64,000 nt of DNA from Guptibacillus hwajinpoensis (GTDB lineage: Bacteria > Bacillota > Bacilli > Bacillales > Guptibacillaceae): contig NZ_JAIVAE010000002.1 in NCBI RefSeq assembly GCF_020171785.1, positions 496,001 to 560,000 on the forward strand, given 5' to 3'. A model generated the notes under the pieces. That model ran no database searches. It had not been told where the DNA came from and saw only the letters and a program-made list of their open reading frames with translations. How positions within the stretch are numbered: position 1 is the first letter of the stretch; each line of letters begins with the position of its first letter. The position numbers and the translations under genes were made by a program. Positions 38,289-47,062 of the stretch are shown piece by piece.

Positions 38289-38304
38289 AGAAAGGGTGAG
38301 GAAG

Positions 38305-40188
38305 ATGGGAAAGATCGTACAGCTTGATGATCAGCTTTCAAACAAAATAGCTGCCGGTGAAGTGGTGGAAAGACCGGCCTCTGTTGTGAAGGAACTCGTG
38401 GAGAATGCAATTGATGCAGAAAGCAGTGAAATCACAATTGAAATTGAAGAGGGCGGTCTTTCCAAAATTCGCATCGTGGATAATGGAAGTGGCATGGATG
38501 AGGAAGACTGCAAACTTGCTTTCTTTCGACATGCGACGAGTAAAATCAAGAATGAGCGTGACTTGTTTCAAATTGAAACGCTCGGTTTCCGTGGAGAAGC
38601 TCTTCCTAGTATCGCAGCGGTTTCTCACTTAGAATTGAAAACTTCCACGGGAGAGGCGGCCGGAACGTACGTCAAAATTGAAGCAGGGAAAGTAGCTGAA
38701 TTTAAAGCGACCGACAGTCGAAAAGGAACGGAAATGACGATTACGGGTTTGTTTTACAACACCCCAGCTCGCTTGAAACACATGAAGACCGTTCATACCG
38801 AGCTTGCGAACGTGGCGGACGTCATTAACCGTCAGGCAATGGCTCATCCTGATATCGCTTTTCGCTTCTTTCATAATGGGAAGAAACTTTTATCAACGAC
38901 AGGCAATGGCGATCTTCTGCAAGTGATTGCAGCAATTTATGGCTATAACACGGCGCGTAAAATGCTCCCGTTGAAGGCAGAGACAATTGATTTTTCTGTT
39001 AGCGGCTATGCGGCAAAGCCAGAGTTAACGCGCGCTTCTCGTCAATACATTTCACTCATTATTAACGGGCGTTACATTAAGAACTTTCCGATATCAAAAG
39101 GGATACAGCAAGGCTACCATACCCTGCTTCCAATCGGACGCTATCCGATCGTTGTCCTTCATATTAAAATGAACCCAACGCTCATTGATGTGAACGTACA
39201 TCCGTCAAAGTTGGAAGCGCGAATTAGTAAAGAACAAGATTTGGCGCTCGCTATTGAAAATGCGATTAAAGCGATTTTCAAAAAAATTGAGCTCATTCCT
39301 GAGCAAGCTCCTCCAAAGAAAAAAGAGGAGGAAAGCGAGCAGCCGGCATTCGAATTTCAACACAATGTTCAGGAGAAAGGTCCGGAAGAAATACCGGTTC
39401 GGCGGGAATGGACGAAAGAGAAGGTGGAACATTCGGAAGAGCAGTCGAAGCCACAGAAAGATTTCCTTCAACCTTTTAGTATAAAGGAAGAAATTCAAAC
39501 AGATCAATACGAGTCGATCGCTCCTACAACACATTCCCCGCCACCTGAAACTCGAGACGAGCTTGAGATGGCCATGGACTATGTAAAGGAGACCAATAGT
39601 GATTCACGCATTCCGCCGCTTTATCCGATCGGTCAAATGCACGGAACGTATATCCTAGCTCAGAATGAGAATGGGCTCTACATTATTGATCAGCACGCCG
39701 CGCAAGAGCGGATAAAGTACGAGTTCTATCGGGAAAAAGTTGGTGAGATCGACCCAGTTGTACAGGAGCTTCTCGTTCCGATTACGCTCGAATACAACAC
39801 TTCAGAGTCTGCAATCATTGATAGTCGGATGGATGATCTTGCGAAGGTGGGCGTTTTCTTAGAATCCTTTGGACCGAATAGTTATATGGTGAGTGCTCAT
39901 CCAGTTTGGTTCCCTAAAGGGGCTGAACAAAATACGATTGAGGAATTGATTCAGGAAGTCGTTGATAACCGTCGAATTGATGTGAAGAAGCTACGTGAGG
40001 AAGCGGCGATCATGATGTCCTGTAAAAAGTCGATTAAAGCCAATCGTCATTTACGTGATGATGAAGTGTTTACGTTATTAGAGACGCTTAGACAATCCAT
40101 TGATCCGTATACCTGTCCACACGGACGGCCGATCATTATTCATTACTCCACCTATGAGATGGAAAAAATGTTTAAGCGGGTTATGTAA
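38305..40188 (+). CDS. mutL: DNA mismatch repair endonuclease MutL
   Basis: A 627-residue GHKL ATPase: [21 protein letters not shown] and GFRGEALPS make up the ATP site. A variable acidic linker (about 335-420) leads to the C-terminal dimerisation domain. The endonuclease motif [12 protein letters not shown] is present, with [11 protein letters not shown] and CPHGRP as zinc-site segments, so this is a nicking MutL of the Bacillus type. ATG 38305 follows AAAGGGTGAGG; a GTG nine nt earlier overlaps that site. Confidence 0.95.
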   Translation: MGKIVQLDDQLSNKIAAGEVVERPASVVKELVENAIDAESSEITIEIEEGGLSKIRIVDNGSGMDEEDCKLAFFRHATSKIKNERDLFQIETLGFRGEALPSIAAVSHLELKTSTGEAAGTYVKIEAGKVAEFKATDSRKGTEMTITGLFYNTPARLKHMKTVHTELANVADVINRQAMAHPDIAFRFFHNGKKLLSTTGNGDLLQVIAAIYGYNTARKMLPLKAETIDFSVSGYAAKPELTRASRQYISLIINGRYIKNFPISKGIQQGYHTLLPIGRYPIVVLHIKMNPTLIDVNVHPSKLEARISKEQDLALAIENAIKAIFKKIELIPEQAPPKKKEEESEQPAFEFQHNVQEKGPEEIPVRREWTKEKVEHSEEQSKPQKDFLQPFSIKEEIQTDQYESIAPTTHSPPPETRDELEMAMDYVKETNSDSRIPPLYPIGQMHGTYILAQNENGLYIIDQHAAQERIKYEFYREKVGEIDPVVQELLVPITLEYNTSESAIIDSRMDDLAKVGVFLESFGPNSYMVSAHPVWFPKGAEQNTIEELIQEVVDNRRIDVKKLREEAAIMMSCKKSIKANRHLRDDEVFTLLETLRQSIDPYTCPHGRPIIIHYSTYEMEKMFKRVM

Positions 40189-40235
40189 CGAGCACAATGA
40201 AATGAGAAAAGAATGCAGGAAAGTACGTGAGAGTG

Positions 40236-41165
40236 ATGACTAAACAGAAACTAGTAACAGTTTTAGGTCCTACAGCGGTTGGGAAAACAAAAACAAGCAT
40301 TGAACTTGCGAAGGCGCTTGACGGTGAAATTATTAGCGGCGACTCGATGCAAATTTACCGTGGCATGGACATAGGGACAGCGAAAGTAACAGAAGAAGAG
40401 ATGGAAGGCATTCCTCATTATTTAATTGATATTAAGGAGCCAACGGAAAGTTTTTCAGCTGCTGAATTTCAAAAGCTTGCCACCGAGCTTGTTACGGATA
40501 TTAATCGCCGTGGAAAAGTGCCGATTATTGCTGGGGGTACGGGTCTATACGTGAAATCCGTTACCCATCAGTACGCCTTTTCAGAAGCAAGAGAAGATCC
40601 GGCATATCGCAAGCAGCTTGAGCAACAAGCGGAAGAAGAAGGGCCGGCCATGTTTCACGCGCGACTAAAAGACGTTGATCCAGTGAGTTACGAGACAATC
40701 CATCCAAACAATGTTCGAAGAGTGATTCGAGCCTTAGAAGTGTATCACGTAACGGGTGAACCGGTCTCTGCTTCAAAAGATGCTTTACCTGAAGAGTCTC
40801 CTTACAATCTTGTCAATGTAGGTCTTACAATGGATCGCGATGTGCTTTATGAGCGCATAAACAAGCGTGTCGATCTGATGATGGAGGCTGGACTACTTGA
40901 AGAAGCTCAGCGACTTTATCATGATGGCGTTCGTCACTGTCAATCGGTACAGGCGATTGGCTACAAGGAAATCTATAATTATCTTGAAGAACGTGTTTCA
41001 TTAGAAGATGCGGTCCTCGAGTTAAAGCAGAACTCAAGGCGATATGCAAAGCGACAATTAACGTGGTTTCGTCATCAGATGGCCATGGACTGGTACAACA
41101 TGACCGCGCATCGTGAAGAAAAAATTCAAGAAATCTTGAAAGTTGTTGCAGGAAAGTTAGCATAA
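40236..41165 (+). CDS. miaA: tRNA dimethylallyltransferase
   Basis: Adds dimethylallyl to A37 of tRNAs; MiaB later adds the methylthio group. The 309 residues include the P-loop GPTAVGKTKTS, SGDSMQIYRGMDIGTAK and AGGTGLYVK, with the tRNA-binding NNVRRVIRALEV and a QAIGYKEI motif. The start is uncertain: ATG 40236 is chosen, but GTG 40227 and GTG 40233 are in frame and nearer the AGGAAAG box; all give a normal N-terminus. mutL precedes and hfq follows. Confidence 0.94.
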   Translation: MTKQKLVTVLGPTAVGKTKTSIELAKALDGEIISGDSMQIYRGMDIGTAKVTEEEMEGIPHYLIDIKEPTESFSAAEFQKLATELVTDINRRGKVPIIAGGTGLYVKSVTHQYAFSEAREDPAYRKQLEQQAEEEGPAMFHARLKDVDPVSYETIHPNNVRRVIRALEVYHVTGEPVSASKDALPEESPYNLVNVGLTMDRDVLYERINKRVDLMMEAGLLEEAQRLYHDGVRHCQSVQAIGYKEIYNYLEERVSLEDAVLELKQNSRRYAKRQLTWFRHQMAMDWYNMTAHREEKIQEILKVVAGKLA

Positions 41166-41217
41166 AGATAGAAATGTAGTTAAGGAATGCCTTTAGAGAA
41201 AAAGAGGAGGACTGACA

Positions 41218-41451
41218 ATGAAGCAGCAAATTAACATCCAGGATCAATTCCTGAACCAATTAAGAAAAGACAACGTTTTTGTAACGGTGTACCTGCTTAA
41301 CGGATTTCAGCTAAAAGGGACAATTAAAGGATTTGATAATTTCACGATTATCCTTGAGTCCGATGGAAAACAGCAGTTGATTTACAAACACGCCATTTCT
41401 ACGTTCGCTCCACAGCGATCCGTTGAAATAAATTTTGAATCTGACAAGTAA
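41218..41451 (+). CDS. hfq: RNA chaperone Hfq
   Basis: A 77-residue Sm-like hexamer-forming RNA-binding protein. Sm1 is [15 protein letters not shown] and Sm2 is [11 protein letters not shown], where YKHAIST is the Gram-positive variant of the uridine-binding motif. It lacks the long acidic C-terminal tail of enterobacterial Hfq, as usual in Bacillus. The ribosome binding site is GAGGAGG. It lies downstream of miaA, the widely conserved order. Confidence 0.96.
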   Translation: MKQQINIQDQFLNQLRKDNVFVTVYLLNGFQLKGTIKGFDNFTIILESDGKQQLIYKHAISTFAPQRSVEINFESDK

Positions 41452-41456
41452 ACACA

Positions 41457-41496
41457 TAGTCCCTCGTTCTGGTAAAAGCAGGATGAGGGACTTTTT
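41457..41496. terminator. Terminator between hfq and the convergent recombinase gene
   Basis: AGTCCCTCGTTCTG pairs with CAGGATGAGGGACT with two imperfect positions, and T residues follow on the plus strand. Confidence 0.85.
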
Positions 41497-41504
41497 CATA
41501 TTTA

Positions 41505-42485
41505 CTATGATGAAATTTGTTGTTTTTCCATATAATCGAAGTAGCGTTTCAGTGTGAGATCGGCTTTTAATCCAAACTGCATGCGCAGCTGGTCGACGGA
41601 AAGATCATTTTCAATAGCCTTAATGACGCATGTTCGTCTCATATGCTGAGCAGATACGCCTTTTCGCAAGCCGGCACGCTGAACTTCAAGGCGAATCATT
41701 TTTTGAATCGCGATTTCGGTTAGACGCTTCGGACGATCCACTTCATAACTCCAGCGATACGTTTGGCGTTGAAAATCAAATGAAACAAACAGCGGATCAT
41801 CGCTATGAAGCCTTGGTCTAACGGGCGCGGGAATCGTATGATAATAATCGAACAAAATTTTCTTGTGCTCAGGATTTAAATGAACGGTACGTTTTCCGGA
41901 AGCCGAAGTGACGACTAGTTCATTTTGTTCGAATGAAAGATCTTTCATAGAAAGAGCAGATAGCTCTTGTAACGTTAAACCATAATTGAGGAAAAGCCTG
42001 GCAATGATCAAATTCCGATCAATCAGAAATTCCCGTGCTCTTAGCTGGTTGTCCGTTAAATCTTCAAGTGACACGATCGTTTCAAGAAGTTTTTGCGCTT
42101 CTTCTTCTTGGAGAAAGTCGGTCTCGATATAACCGGCATCTTCATTGGTTGGTAGGACGACTTCTTTCATTGGATTGGTCTTTGTTCGATTTAACGACAT
42201 ATAATAACGATATACTTGATTTAGTACAGTCATAATTCTCTTTAATGTTCGTTCTGAATAGTGACGCTCAAGGTGCAAATAGCGAATATACTCCTGTAGC
42301 TGCTCCGTTGTGAGATTACGAAAATTCTCGAAATCGACCTTTCGATGGAGAGTGCGATGCCAGACGGTAAAATCAACGAGGTCATAGCGATAGCGGCGGA
42401 GTGTAGATGCCTTGCGTCCTTTTCGTTCGAGCGACTGCAGGTACGCTTCTAGAAAGTCTGGAAGCGGCTGATTAAAAAGCTCCAT
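41505..42485 (-). CDS. Tyrosine-recombinase-fold protein with degenerate active site
   Basis: A 326-residue protein with an N-terminal SAM-like core-binding domain (about 8-100) and a C-terminal catalytic-domain fold. Family residues are partly missing. The first catalytic Arg (GLRxxEL) is Thr171 in NYGLTLQEL, the first His is Gln280 in QHMRRT, and the His/Trp before the tyrosine is Leu306. Lys198, Arg283 and Tyr315 remain. It is therefore probably not an active recombinase and may be a DNA-binding relative. ATG 42485 follows GAGAGGTGG; an ATG 18 nt upstream overlaps that site. It is convergent with hfq and has no attachment-site repeats or phage genes beside it. Confidence 0.82.
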   Translation of the reverse strand: MELFNQPLPDFLEAYLQSLERKGRKASTLRRYRYDLVDFTVWHRTLHRKVDFENFRNLTTEQLQEYIRYLHLERHYSERTLKRIMTVLNQVYRYYMSLNRTKTNPMKEVVLPTNEDAGYIETDFLQEEEAQKLLETIVSLEDLTDNQLRAREFLIDRNLIIARLFLNYGLTLQELSALSMKDLSFEQNELVVTSASGKRTVHLNPEHKKILFDYYHTIPAPVRPRLHSDDPLFVSFDFQRQTYRWSYEVDRPKRLTEIAIQKMIRLEVQRAGLRKGVSAQHMRRTCVIKAIENDLSVDQLRMQFGLKADLTLKRYFDYMEKQQISS

Positions 42486-42613
42486 TCGATGACCACCTCT
42501 CATTTTGTTCCATTATAACAAAATCAGTGCACGTGTTGTTTTACTTTGGGTTACATGTTTTTGGGATAATTGGAAATACTATTGATAACCAAATCGTAAA
42601 GGAGCGGTTAGAC

Positions 42614-42799
42614 ATGGCCTTTTTTTCAAAACAGCAGCAGGAACCTATTCCAGAAGTAGATACGGACGTCTGGTCTTGTGCGAGTGGAGATTGTGCTGGC
42701 TGGATGCGAGCCGATTACTCGTTTTCTGATACACCTGCTTGCCCTTTGTGTGGCGCTGAGATGATGAGTGAAGTTCGAAACCTACCAGAAATTAAATAA
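42614..42799 (+). CDS. YdjO-like cold-inducible zinc-ribbon protein
   Basis: A 61-residue protein with CASGDC and CPLC pairs spaced like a zinc ribbon and the motif DVWSCASGDCAGWMRADYSF, typical of the YdjO/cold-inducible family. ATG 42614 follows AAAGGAGCGG. Function is unknown beyond cold induction reported for the B. subtilis relative. It shares a transcript with the next small gene, 14 nt downstream. Confidence 0.8.
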   Translation: MAFFSKQQQEPIPEVDTDVWSCASGDCAGWMRADYSFSDTPACPLCGAEMMSEVRNLPEIK

Positions 42800-42813
42800 T
42801 CATGGGGGAACAC

Positions 42814-43170
42814 ATGAATAAAATTGTTGAGAAAATTAGGGATAAAGCTGAACAAATTGTTAGCGTGACGAAAGCAGCGGGTAAAGGGAAGCACGTTGCC
42901 TCCATGCAGCACTTTTATGACGTTTTTACCGAACTTCCCGAAGTGCAACAGAAAGAGGTTTCTTATTTAAGAAGTCGTTTTGTTTTATATACGCTCCACG
43001 AGAACGATATATTCATGAAGATGCTCGAACGTTCAGATGGGCATGTGCTTGAGATTGACGTCGTTGAAAAAGGTGATGTGCTCACTCGTTACAGATCGTA
43101 TGAAGCGAAGAGAGGCGAACAGAAAATTCATATTCCTGAATCCTTTGTTGATCGGATCGGAACAAGTTAA
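42814..43170 (+). CDS. Small protein of unknown function
   Basis: 118 residues from ATG 42814, placed after GGGGGA (another ATG at 42802 overlaps that site). I do not recognise a family. The N-terminal third is basic and helical (IVEKIRDKAEQIVSVTKAAG). The rest alternates strands and turns (FVLYTLHENDIFMKMLERSD, VLEIDVVEKGDVLTRYRSYE). There is no Cys, signal peptide or membrane segment. It lies between ydjO-like and spoVK and ends at a terminator. Codon use looks like that of its neighbours, so it appears to be a real resident gene. Confidence 0.7.
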   Translation: MNKIVEKIRDKAEQIVSVTKAAGKGKHVASMQHFYDVFTELPEVQQKEVSYLRSRFVLYTLHENDIFMKMLERSDGHVLEIDVVEKGDVLTRYRSYEAKRGEQKIHIPESFVDRIGTS

Positions 43171-43194
43171 ACACTCTTAAGGAGTGTTTTTCTT
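43169..43194 (+). terminator. Terminator before spoVK
   Basis: AACACTC pairs with GAGTGTT around TTAAG, then a T run. The left arm overlaps the stop of the preceding gene. Confidence 0.8.
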
Positions 43195-43263
43195 TTGGGC
43201 GTTTGTCACGGATTCTGGGCAGGTGCGTATACTATCGTGTCAGATTAAAGCGAGGTGAGCATC

Positions 43264-44187
43264 GTGCAGCAAACCGTAACGCAACGAAAAGGTCAAATTA
43301 ATATCGTCCTTCGTCAGACGGAAGGACTACAAGAGACGGCGGATGCCGCACTAAGTCAAGCAACGAAAAAGCATATGCCGCTTGAGCGAATTCAGCAGGA
43401 AATGGAACAGCTAATCGGGTTAAAAGAAATGAAATACTTACTAAAAGAAGTGTATGCATGGCTTTATGTGAACAAGTGCAGAGAGGAAAATGGCTTAAAA
43501 CAAAATACGCAGGCACTTCACATGATGTTCAAAGGAAATCCCGGCACAGGTAAAACAACGGTAGCCCGCCTATTAGGAACGCTTTTTCTAGAGATGAACG
43601 TTCTTTCTAAGGGGCATTTGATTGAAGTGGAGCGGGCTGATCTTGTTGGGGAATACATTGGTCATACCGCTCAAAAAACGAGAGAGCTTGTTAAGAAAGC
43701 AAAAGGCGGCATTCTATTTATTGATGAAGCCTATTCACTAGCGCGTGGTGGCGAGAAAGATTTTGGTAAAGAAGCGATTGATACACTTGTGAAGGCGATG
43801 GAAGATCACCACAAAGACTTTATCCTTATTCTAGCAGGCTATTCAGATGAAATGGAGCACTTTCTTTCGCTAAATCCTGGCTTGCCGTCGCGGTTTCCAC
43901 TTGTGATTGATTTTCCGGATTATTCAAATGAGCAGCTGCTTGAGATCGCAAAAAAGATGGCCGCAGAGAGACAGTACCGGTTTTCAAGAGAGACGGAGTG
44001 GAAGCTAAAGCAAAGCTTTTTGAAGAAGCGTGAGCGGGAAACAAGTGCATTTAGCAACGGTCGCTTTGTTCGGAACATTATTGAAAAAGCAATCCGAAAG
44101 CAGGCGGTCCGTTTGCTTCAGGCAGACGTCATTGATCGCTCGGCGCTCGAGCTGCTCTTACCAGAAGACATCCCTATAGAAGATTAA
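43264..44187 (+). CDS. spoVK: Stage V sporulation protein K (CbbX-like AAA+ ATPase)
   Basis: A 307-residue AAA+ ATPase made in the mother cell during spore maturation. Walker A is GNPGTGKTT, Walker B ILFIDEAYSLARGG, and the pore/arginine-finger regions are GEYIGHTAQKT and NPGLPSRFP. The stretch QALHMMFKGNPGTGKTTVAR is nearly identical to B. subtilis SpoVK. GTG 43264 lies six nt after GCGAGGTGA; a GTG at 43255 overlaps that site. hflX follows, as in B. subtilis. Confidence 0.94.
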   Translation: MQQTVTQRKGQINIVLRQTEGLQETADAALSQATKKHMPLERIQQEMEQLIGLKEMKYLLKEVYAWLYVNKCREENGLKQNTQALHMMFKGNPGTGKTTVARLLGTLFLEMNVLSKGHLIEVERADLVGEYIGHTAQKTRELVKKAKGGILFIDEAYSLARGGEKDFGKEAIDTLVKAMEDHHKDFILILAGYSDEMEHFLSLNPGLPSRFPLVIDFPDYSNEQLLEIAKKMAAERQYRFSRETEWKLKQSFLKKRERETSAFSNGRFVRNIIEKAIRKQAVRLLQADVIDRSALELLLPEDIPIED

Positions 44188-44242
44188 ATGCGCATCTGGT
44201 ATGATGGGAACAGACTGATTGATAAAGGCAGGGAACGTACAT

Positions 44243-45505
44243 TTGAATAAAGAAAGAATTGAAGCAGCTGAACCGGCTATTTTAATCGGCATTCAGCTTC
44301 AAAATCAAACAGATGCACAGTTTGCATATACGATGGATGAACTTGCGGCATTAACCGAAACGGCAGGCGGTGTCGTGGAAGGCACGCTCTCACAAAAGCG
44401 AGAGCGTATTCATTCGGCAACCTTTATAGGAAAAGGGAAAGTCGAAGAGCTAGCCTCGTTAATCGAAGAAAAAGAAGCAACAATTGTTATCTTCAATAGT
44501 GAGCTCTCCCCAAGTCAGCTTCGAAACTTATCAGAAGCGTTAGACGCAAGAGTCATTGACCGTACACAGCTCATTTTAGATATTTTCGCACAGCGAGCGA
44601 GATCACGAGAAGGCATGCTTCAGGTTGAGCTCGCTCAGCTTCAATACATGCTGCCGCGCCTTGCAGGACAGGGAACGTCCTTATCAAGGCTTGGAGGCGG
44701 TATTGGTACAAGAGGCCCAGGTGAAACGAAGCTTGAAACGGATCGTCGTTATATCCGTAACCGGATCACAGACCTGAAGCGTCAGCTCGACAATACGGTG
44801 AAGCACCGTGATCAGTACCGGGCGCGACGAAAGCGAAACGAAACGCTTCAAGTGGCGTTAGTCGGGTATACGAACGCTGGTAAATCAACGATTTTTAATC
44901 GACTAACGAAAGCCGATTCTTATGAAGAGGACAAGCTATTTGCAACACTTGATCCGATGACGAGACAGCTGAAGCTTCCGAATGGTTACAACGTGCTGTT
45001 AACAGACACGGTAGGATTCATTCAGGACCTCCCAACAACGCTTGTCGCATCGTTTAAATCAACGCTTGAAGAAGCCACAGAAGCAGATTTAATTCTGCAT
45101 GTCATTGATGCGTCCCATCCTGATCGGGAACGTCATGAAGAAATCGTGCTAAAGCTATTAAAAGATCTAAAAGCGTCGCACATTCCCGTCCTTACCGTCT
45201 TTAATAAAATTGATCGAGCAGATCCGTCTGTGCAAAGTAGCGTGAATGAACAGATTCTCATTTCAGCTCTAAAGCAAGCAGATTTAAAGCGATTAAACGA
45301 CCGTCTACAAAGCGAAGTGTTAAAGCAGATGGAGTATTTCTCGATTTCAATTAATGCAGACCAGGGCGACAAGCTCGCTTACTTACAGCGTAATACTGTT
45401 CTAATTGAGCGTAAATGGGATGAAGAAAAAGATCACTATCGATGTAAAGGATACGCTCCTGAACATTTATACAAGCGCATTATTAACGAGTGGAACAACG
45501 ACTAG
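44243..45505 (+). CDS. hflX: Ribosome-associated GTPase HflX
   Basis: A 420-residue GTPase that splits stalled ribosomes. An N-terminal glycine-rich domain (QKRERIHSATFIGKGKVEEL, SRLGGGIGTRGPGETKLETD) precedes the G domain with GYTNAGKST (G1), FATLDPMTR (G2), DTVGF (G3) and NKID (G4). The start is taken as TTG 44243 after GGCAGGGAACG, which gives MNKERIE and the exact length of B. subtilis HflX; a further TTG lies at 44219. ynbB follows 12 nt later. Confidence 0.93.
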   Translation: MNKERIEAAEPAILIGIQLQNQTDAQFAYTMDELAALTETAGGVVEGTLSQKRERIHSATFIGKGKVEELASLIEEKEATIVIFNSELSPSQLRNLSEALDARVIDRTQLILDIFAQRARSREGMLQVELAQLQYMLPRLAGQGTSLSRLGGGIGTRGPGETKLETDRRYIRNRITDLKRQLDNTVKHRDQYRARRKRNETLQVALVGYTNAGKSTIFNRLTKADSYEEDKLFATLDPMTRQLKLPNGYNVLLTDTVGFIQDLPTTLVASFKSTLEEATEADLILHVIDASHPDRERHEEIVLKLLKDLKASHIPVLTVFNKIDRADPSVQSSVNEQILISALKQADLKRLNDRLQSEVLKQMEYFSISINADQGDKLAYLQRNTVLIERKWDEEKDHYRCKGYAPEHLYKRIINEWNND

Positions 45506-45517
45506 GAGTAGAAAACT

Positions 45518-46786
45518 ATGTTTATGAATTTTACACATCAAGAAGAACTAAAAACATTATCACAGCAGGCTGAAGAAAAAATTCAGCCAGTTTTAAGAGA
45601 AATCGATGCGCGAGTTGAAGCGAATCAATACCGCGTTCTTGAGGCATTTCACAAAAATCGCATTAGCGACTTTCATTTTACACCATCCACAGGCTACGGC
45701 TATGACGATACGGGAAGAGATACGCTTGAACAGCTTTATGCGGACGTATTCGGCGGCGAAGCAGGGCTCGTTAGGCCTCAGATCGTCTCTGGTACGCATG
45801 CGATCTCAACTGCGCTATTCGGCGTACTGCGTCCAAACGATGAGCTTCTCTATATAACCGGTGCACCGTACGATACGTTAGAAGAAATCGTTGGCACTCG
45901 TGGAGAAGGAAACGGATCGTTAAAGGATTTTCATATTGGTTATCAAGCGATTCCTTTAGCGGACGGAGCGGTGGATTTTGACGCTGTGAAGAGGGGCATC
46001 ACACCGCAAACAAAAATGATAGGGATTCAACGGTCAAAAGGATACGCGAATCGTCCGTCATTTACCATCGCAGAAATTGAAGAAATGATTGCATTTGTTA
46101 AATCAATTAAAGAAGATGTGATTGTTTTCGTTGATAACTGCTACGGTGAGTTTGTGGAAGTGCAGGAGCCATGTCACGTTGGGGCTGATCTTATTGCCGG
46201 ATCACTGATTAAAAACCCTGGCGCAGGTATCGTCAAAACGGGCGGTTACCTTGTAGGGAGAGAAGATTTAATTGAGCTTTGCGGCTATCGCTTAACGTCC
46301 CCTGGAATCGGGAGAGAAGTAGGGGCATCGCTTTATTCGCTACAGGAAATGTATCAAGGCATCTTCCTTGCACCACACACAGTAGGTCAAGCGGTGAAAG
46401 GCGCTGTCTATAGCTCAGCGCTCCTTGAAGAAGCTGGGTTCAACACAACACCTCACTGGAACAGCAAGCGAACCGACCTCATTCAATCGGTTCAGTTCGA
46501 TGACAGAGAGCGAATGGTTGCGTTTTGTCAGGCGATCCAGGCGGCATCTCCGGTCAATGCACACGTACGTCCTGAACCTGCCTATATGCCAGGGTATGAG
46601 GATGATGTCATCATGGCAGCGGGAACATTTATTCAAGGAGCGAGCCTTGAATTATCAGCTGACGGACCGTTAAGACCACCTTACGTTGCGTACGTCCAAG
46701 GCGGCCTAACGTTTGAACACGTGAAAATTAGCGTGCTTCGTGCCGTTGATGATTTGTTGAAAAAAGGTTTGATTACTGTTTCATAA
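45518..46786 (+). CDS. ynbB: YnbB-like PLP-dependent enzyme (methionine gamma-lyase family protein)
   Basis: A 422-residue fold-type I PLP enzyme of the aluminium-resistance/YnbB family. FVDNCYGEFVE holds the PLP-nitrogen Asp, and GSLIKNPGAGIVKTGGY the probable PLP lysine. The family is annotated by similarity to methionine gamma-lyase, but its substrate is unproven. The ribosome binding site TAGGAGTAG lies between hflX and this gene. In B. subtilis glnR comes next; here a terminator and the glnA control region follow. Confidence 0.9.
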   Translation: MFMNFTHQEELKTLSQQAEEKIQPVLREIDARVEANQYRVLEAFHKNRISDFHFTPSTGYGYDDTGRDTLEQLYADVFGGEAGLVRPQIVSGTHAISTALFGVLRPNDELLYITGAPYDTLEEIVGTRGEGNGSLKDFHIGYQAIPLADGAVDFDAVKRGITPQTKMIGIQRSKGYANRPSFTIAEIEEMIAFVKSIKEDVIVFVDNCYGEFVEVQEPCHVGADLIAGSLIKNPGAGIVKTGGYLVGREDLIELCGYRLTSPGIGREVGASLYSLQEMYQGIFLAPHTVGQAVKGAVYSSALLEEAGFNTTPHWNSKRTDLIQSVQFDDRERMVAFCQAIQAASPVNAHVRPEPAYMPGYEDDVIMAAGTFIQGASLELSADGPLRPPYVAYVQGGLTFEHVKISVLRAVDDLLKKGLITVS

Positions 46787-46791
46787 GGGTA

Positions 46792-46823
46792 AAAGGTAGG
46801 GATTTCAGTCCCTGCCTTTTTTT
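46792..46823 (+). terminator. Terminator after ynbB
   Basis: AAGGTAGGGA pairs with TCCCTGCCTT, followed by a T run. Confidence 0.87.
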
Positions 46824-46836
46824 GCGCGAAAAAGCA

Positions 46837-46853
46837 TGTGATATTATCTAACG
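46837..46853 (+). promoter_or_regulatory. GlnR/TnrA-type operator upstream of glnA
   Basis: TGTGATATTATCTAACG matches the 17-bp consensus TGTNANAWWWTMTNACA at every position except the last. A second, weaker inverted repeat CGTTA-N6-TAACG (46856-46871) and a -10-like TATGAT (46884-46889) follow. This is the arrangement expected for nitrogen control of glutamine synthetase. Confidence 0.72.
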
Positions 46854-47062
46854 TACGTTAACACGATAACGTAAACATTCGTGTATGATGAGAGTAAGTG
46901 AAGAAGGGAGCGGCAATTTCGAATGTTAATGCGATTCTGAATTTTAGAATTGCGTGAAACTGTCCTCAAGTGGATAGAGCAAAAGAGCGTTAAGACGTGA
47001 AGCACTCGGTTATCCAAAGCATTCACTAAATCTTTTTATTTCTTAAGGAGGATTCATTTTAC

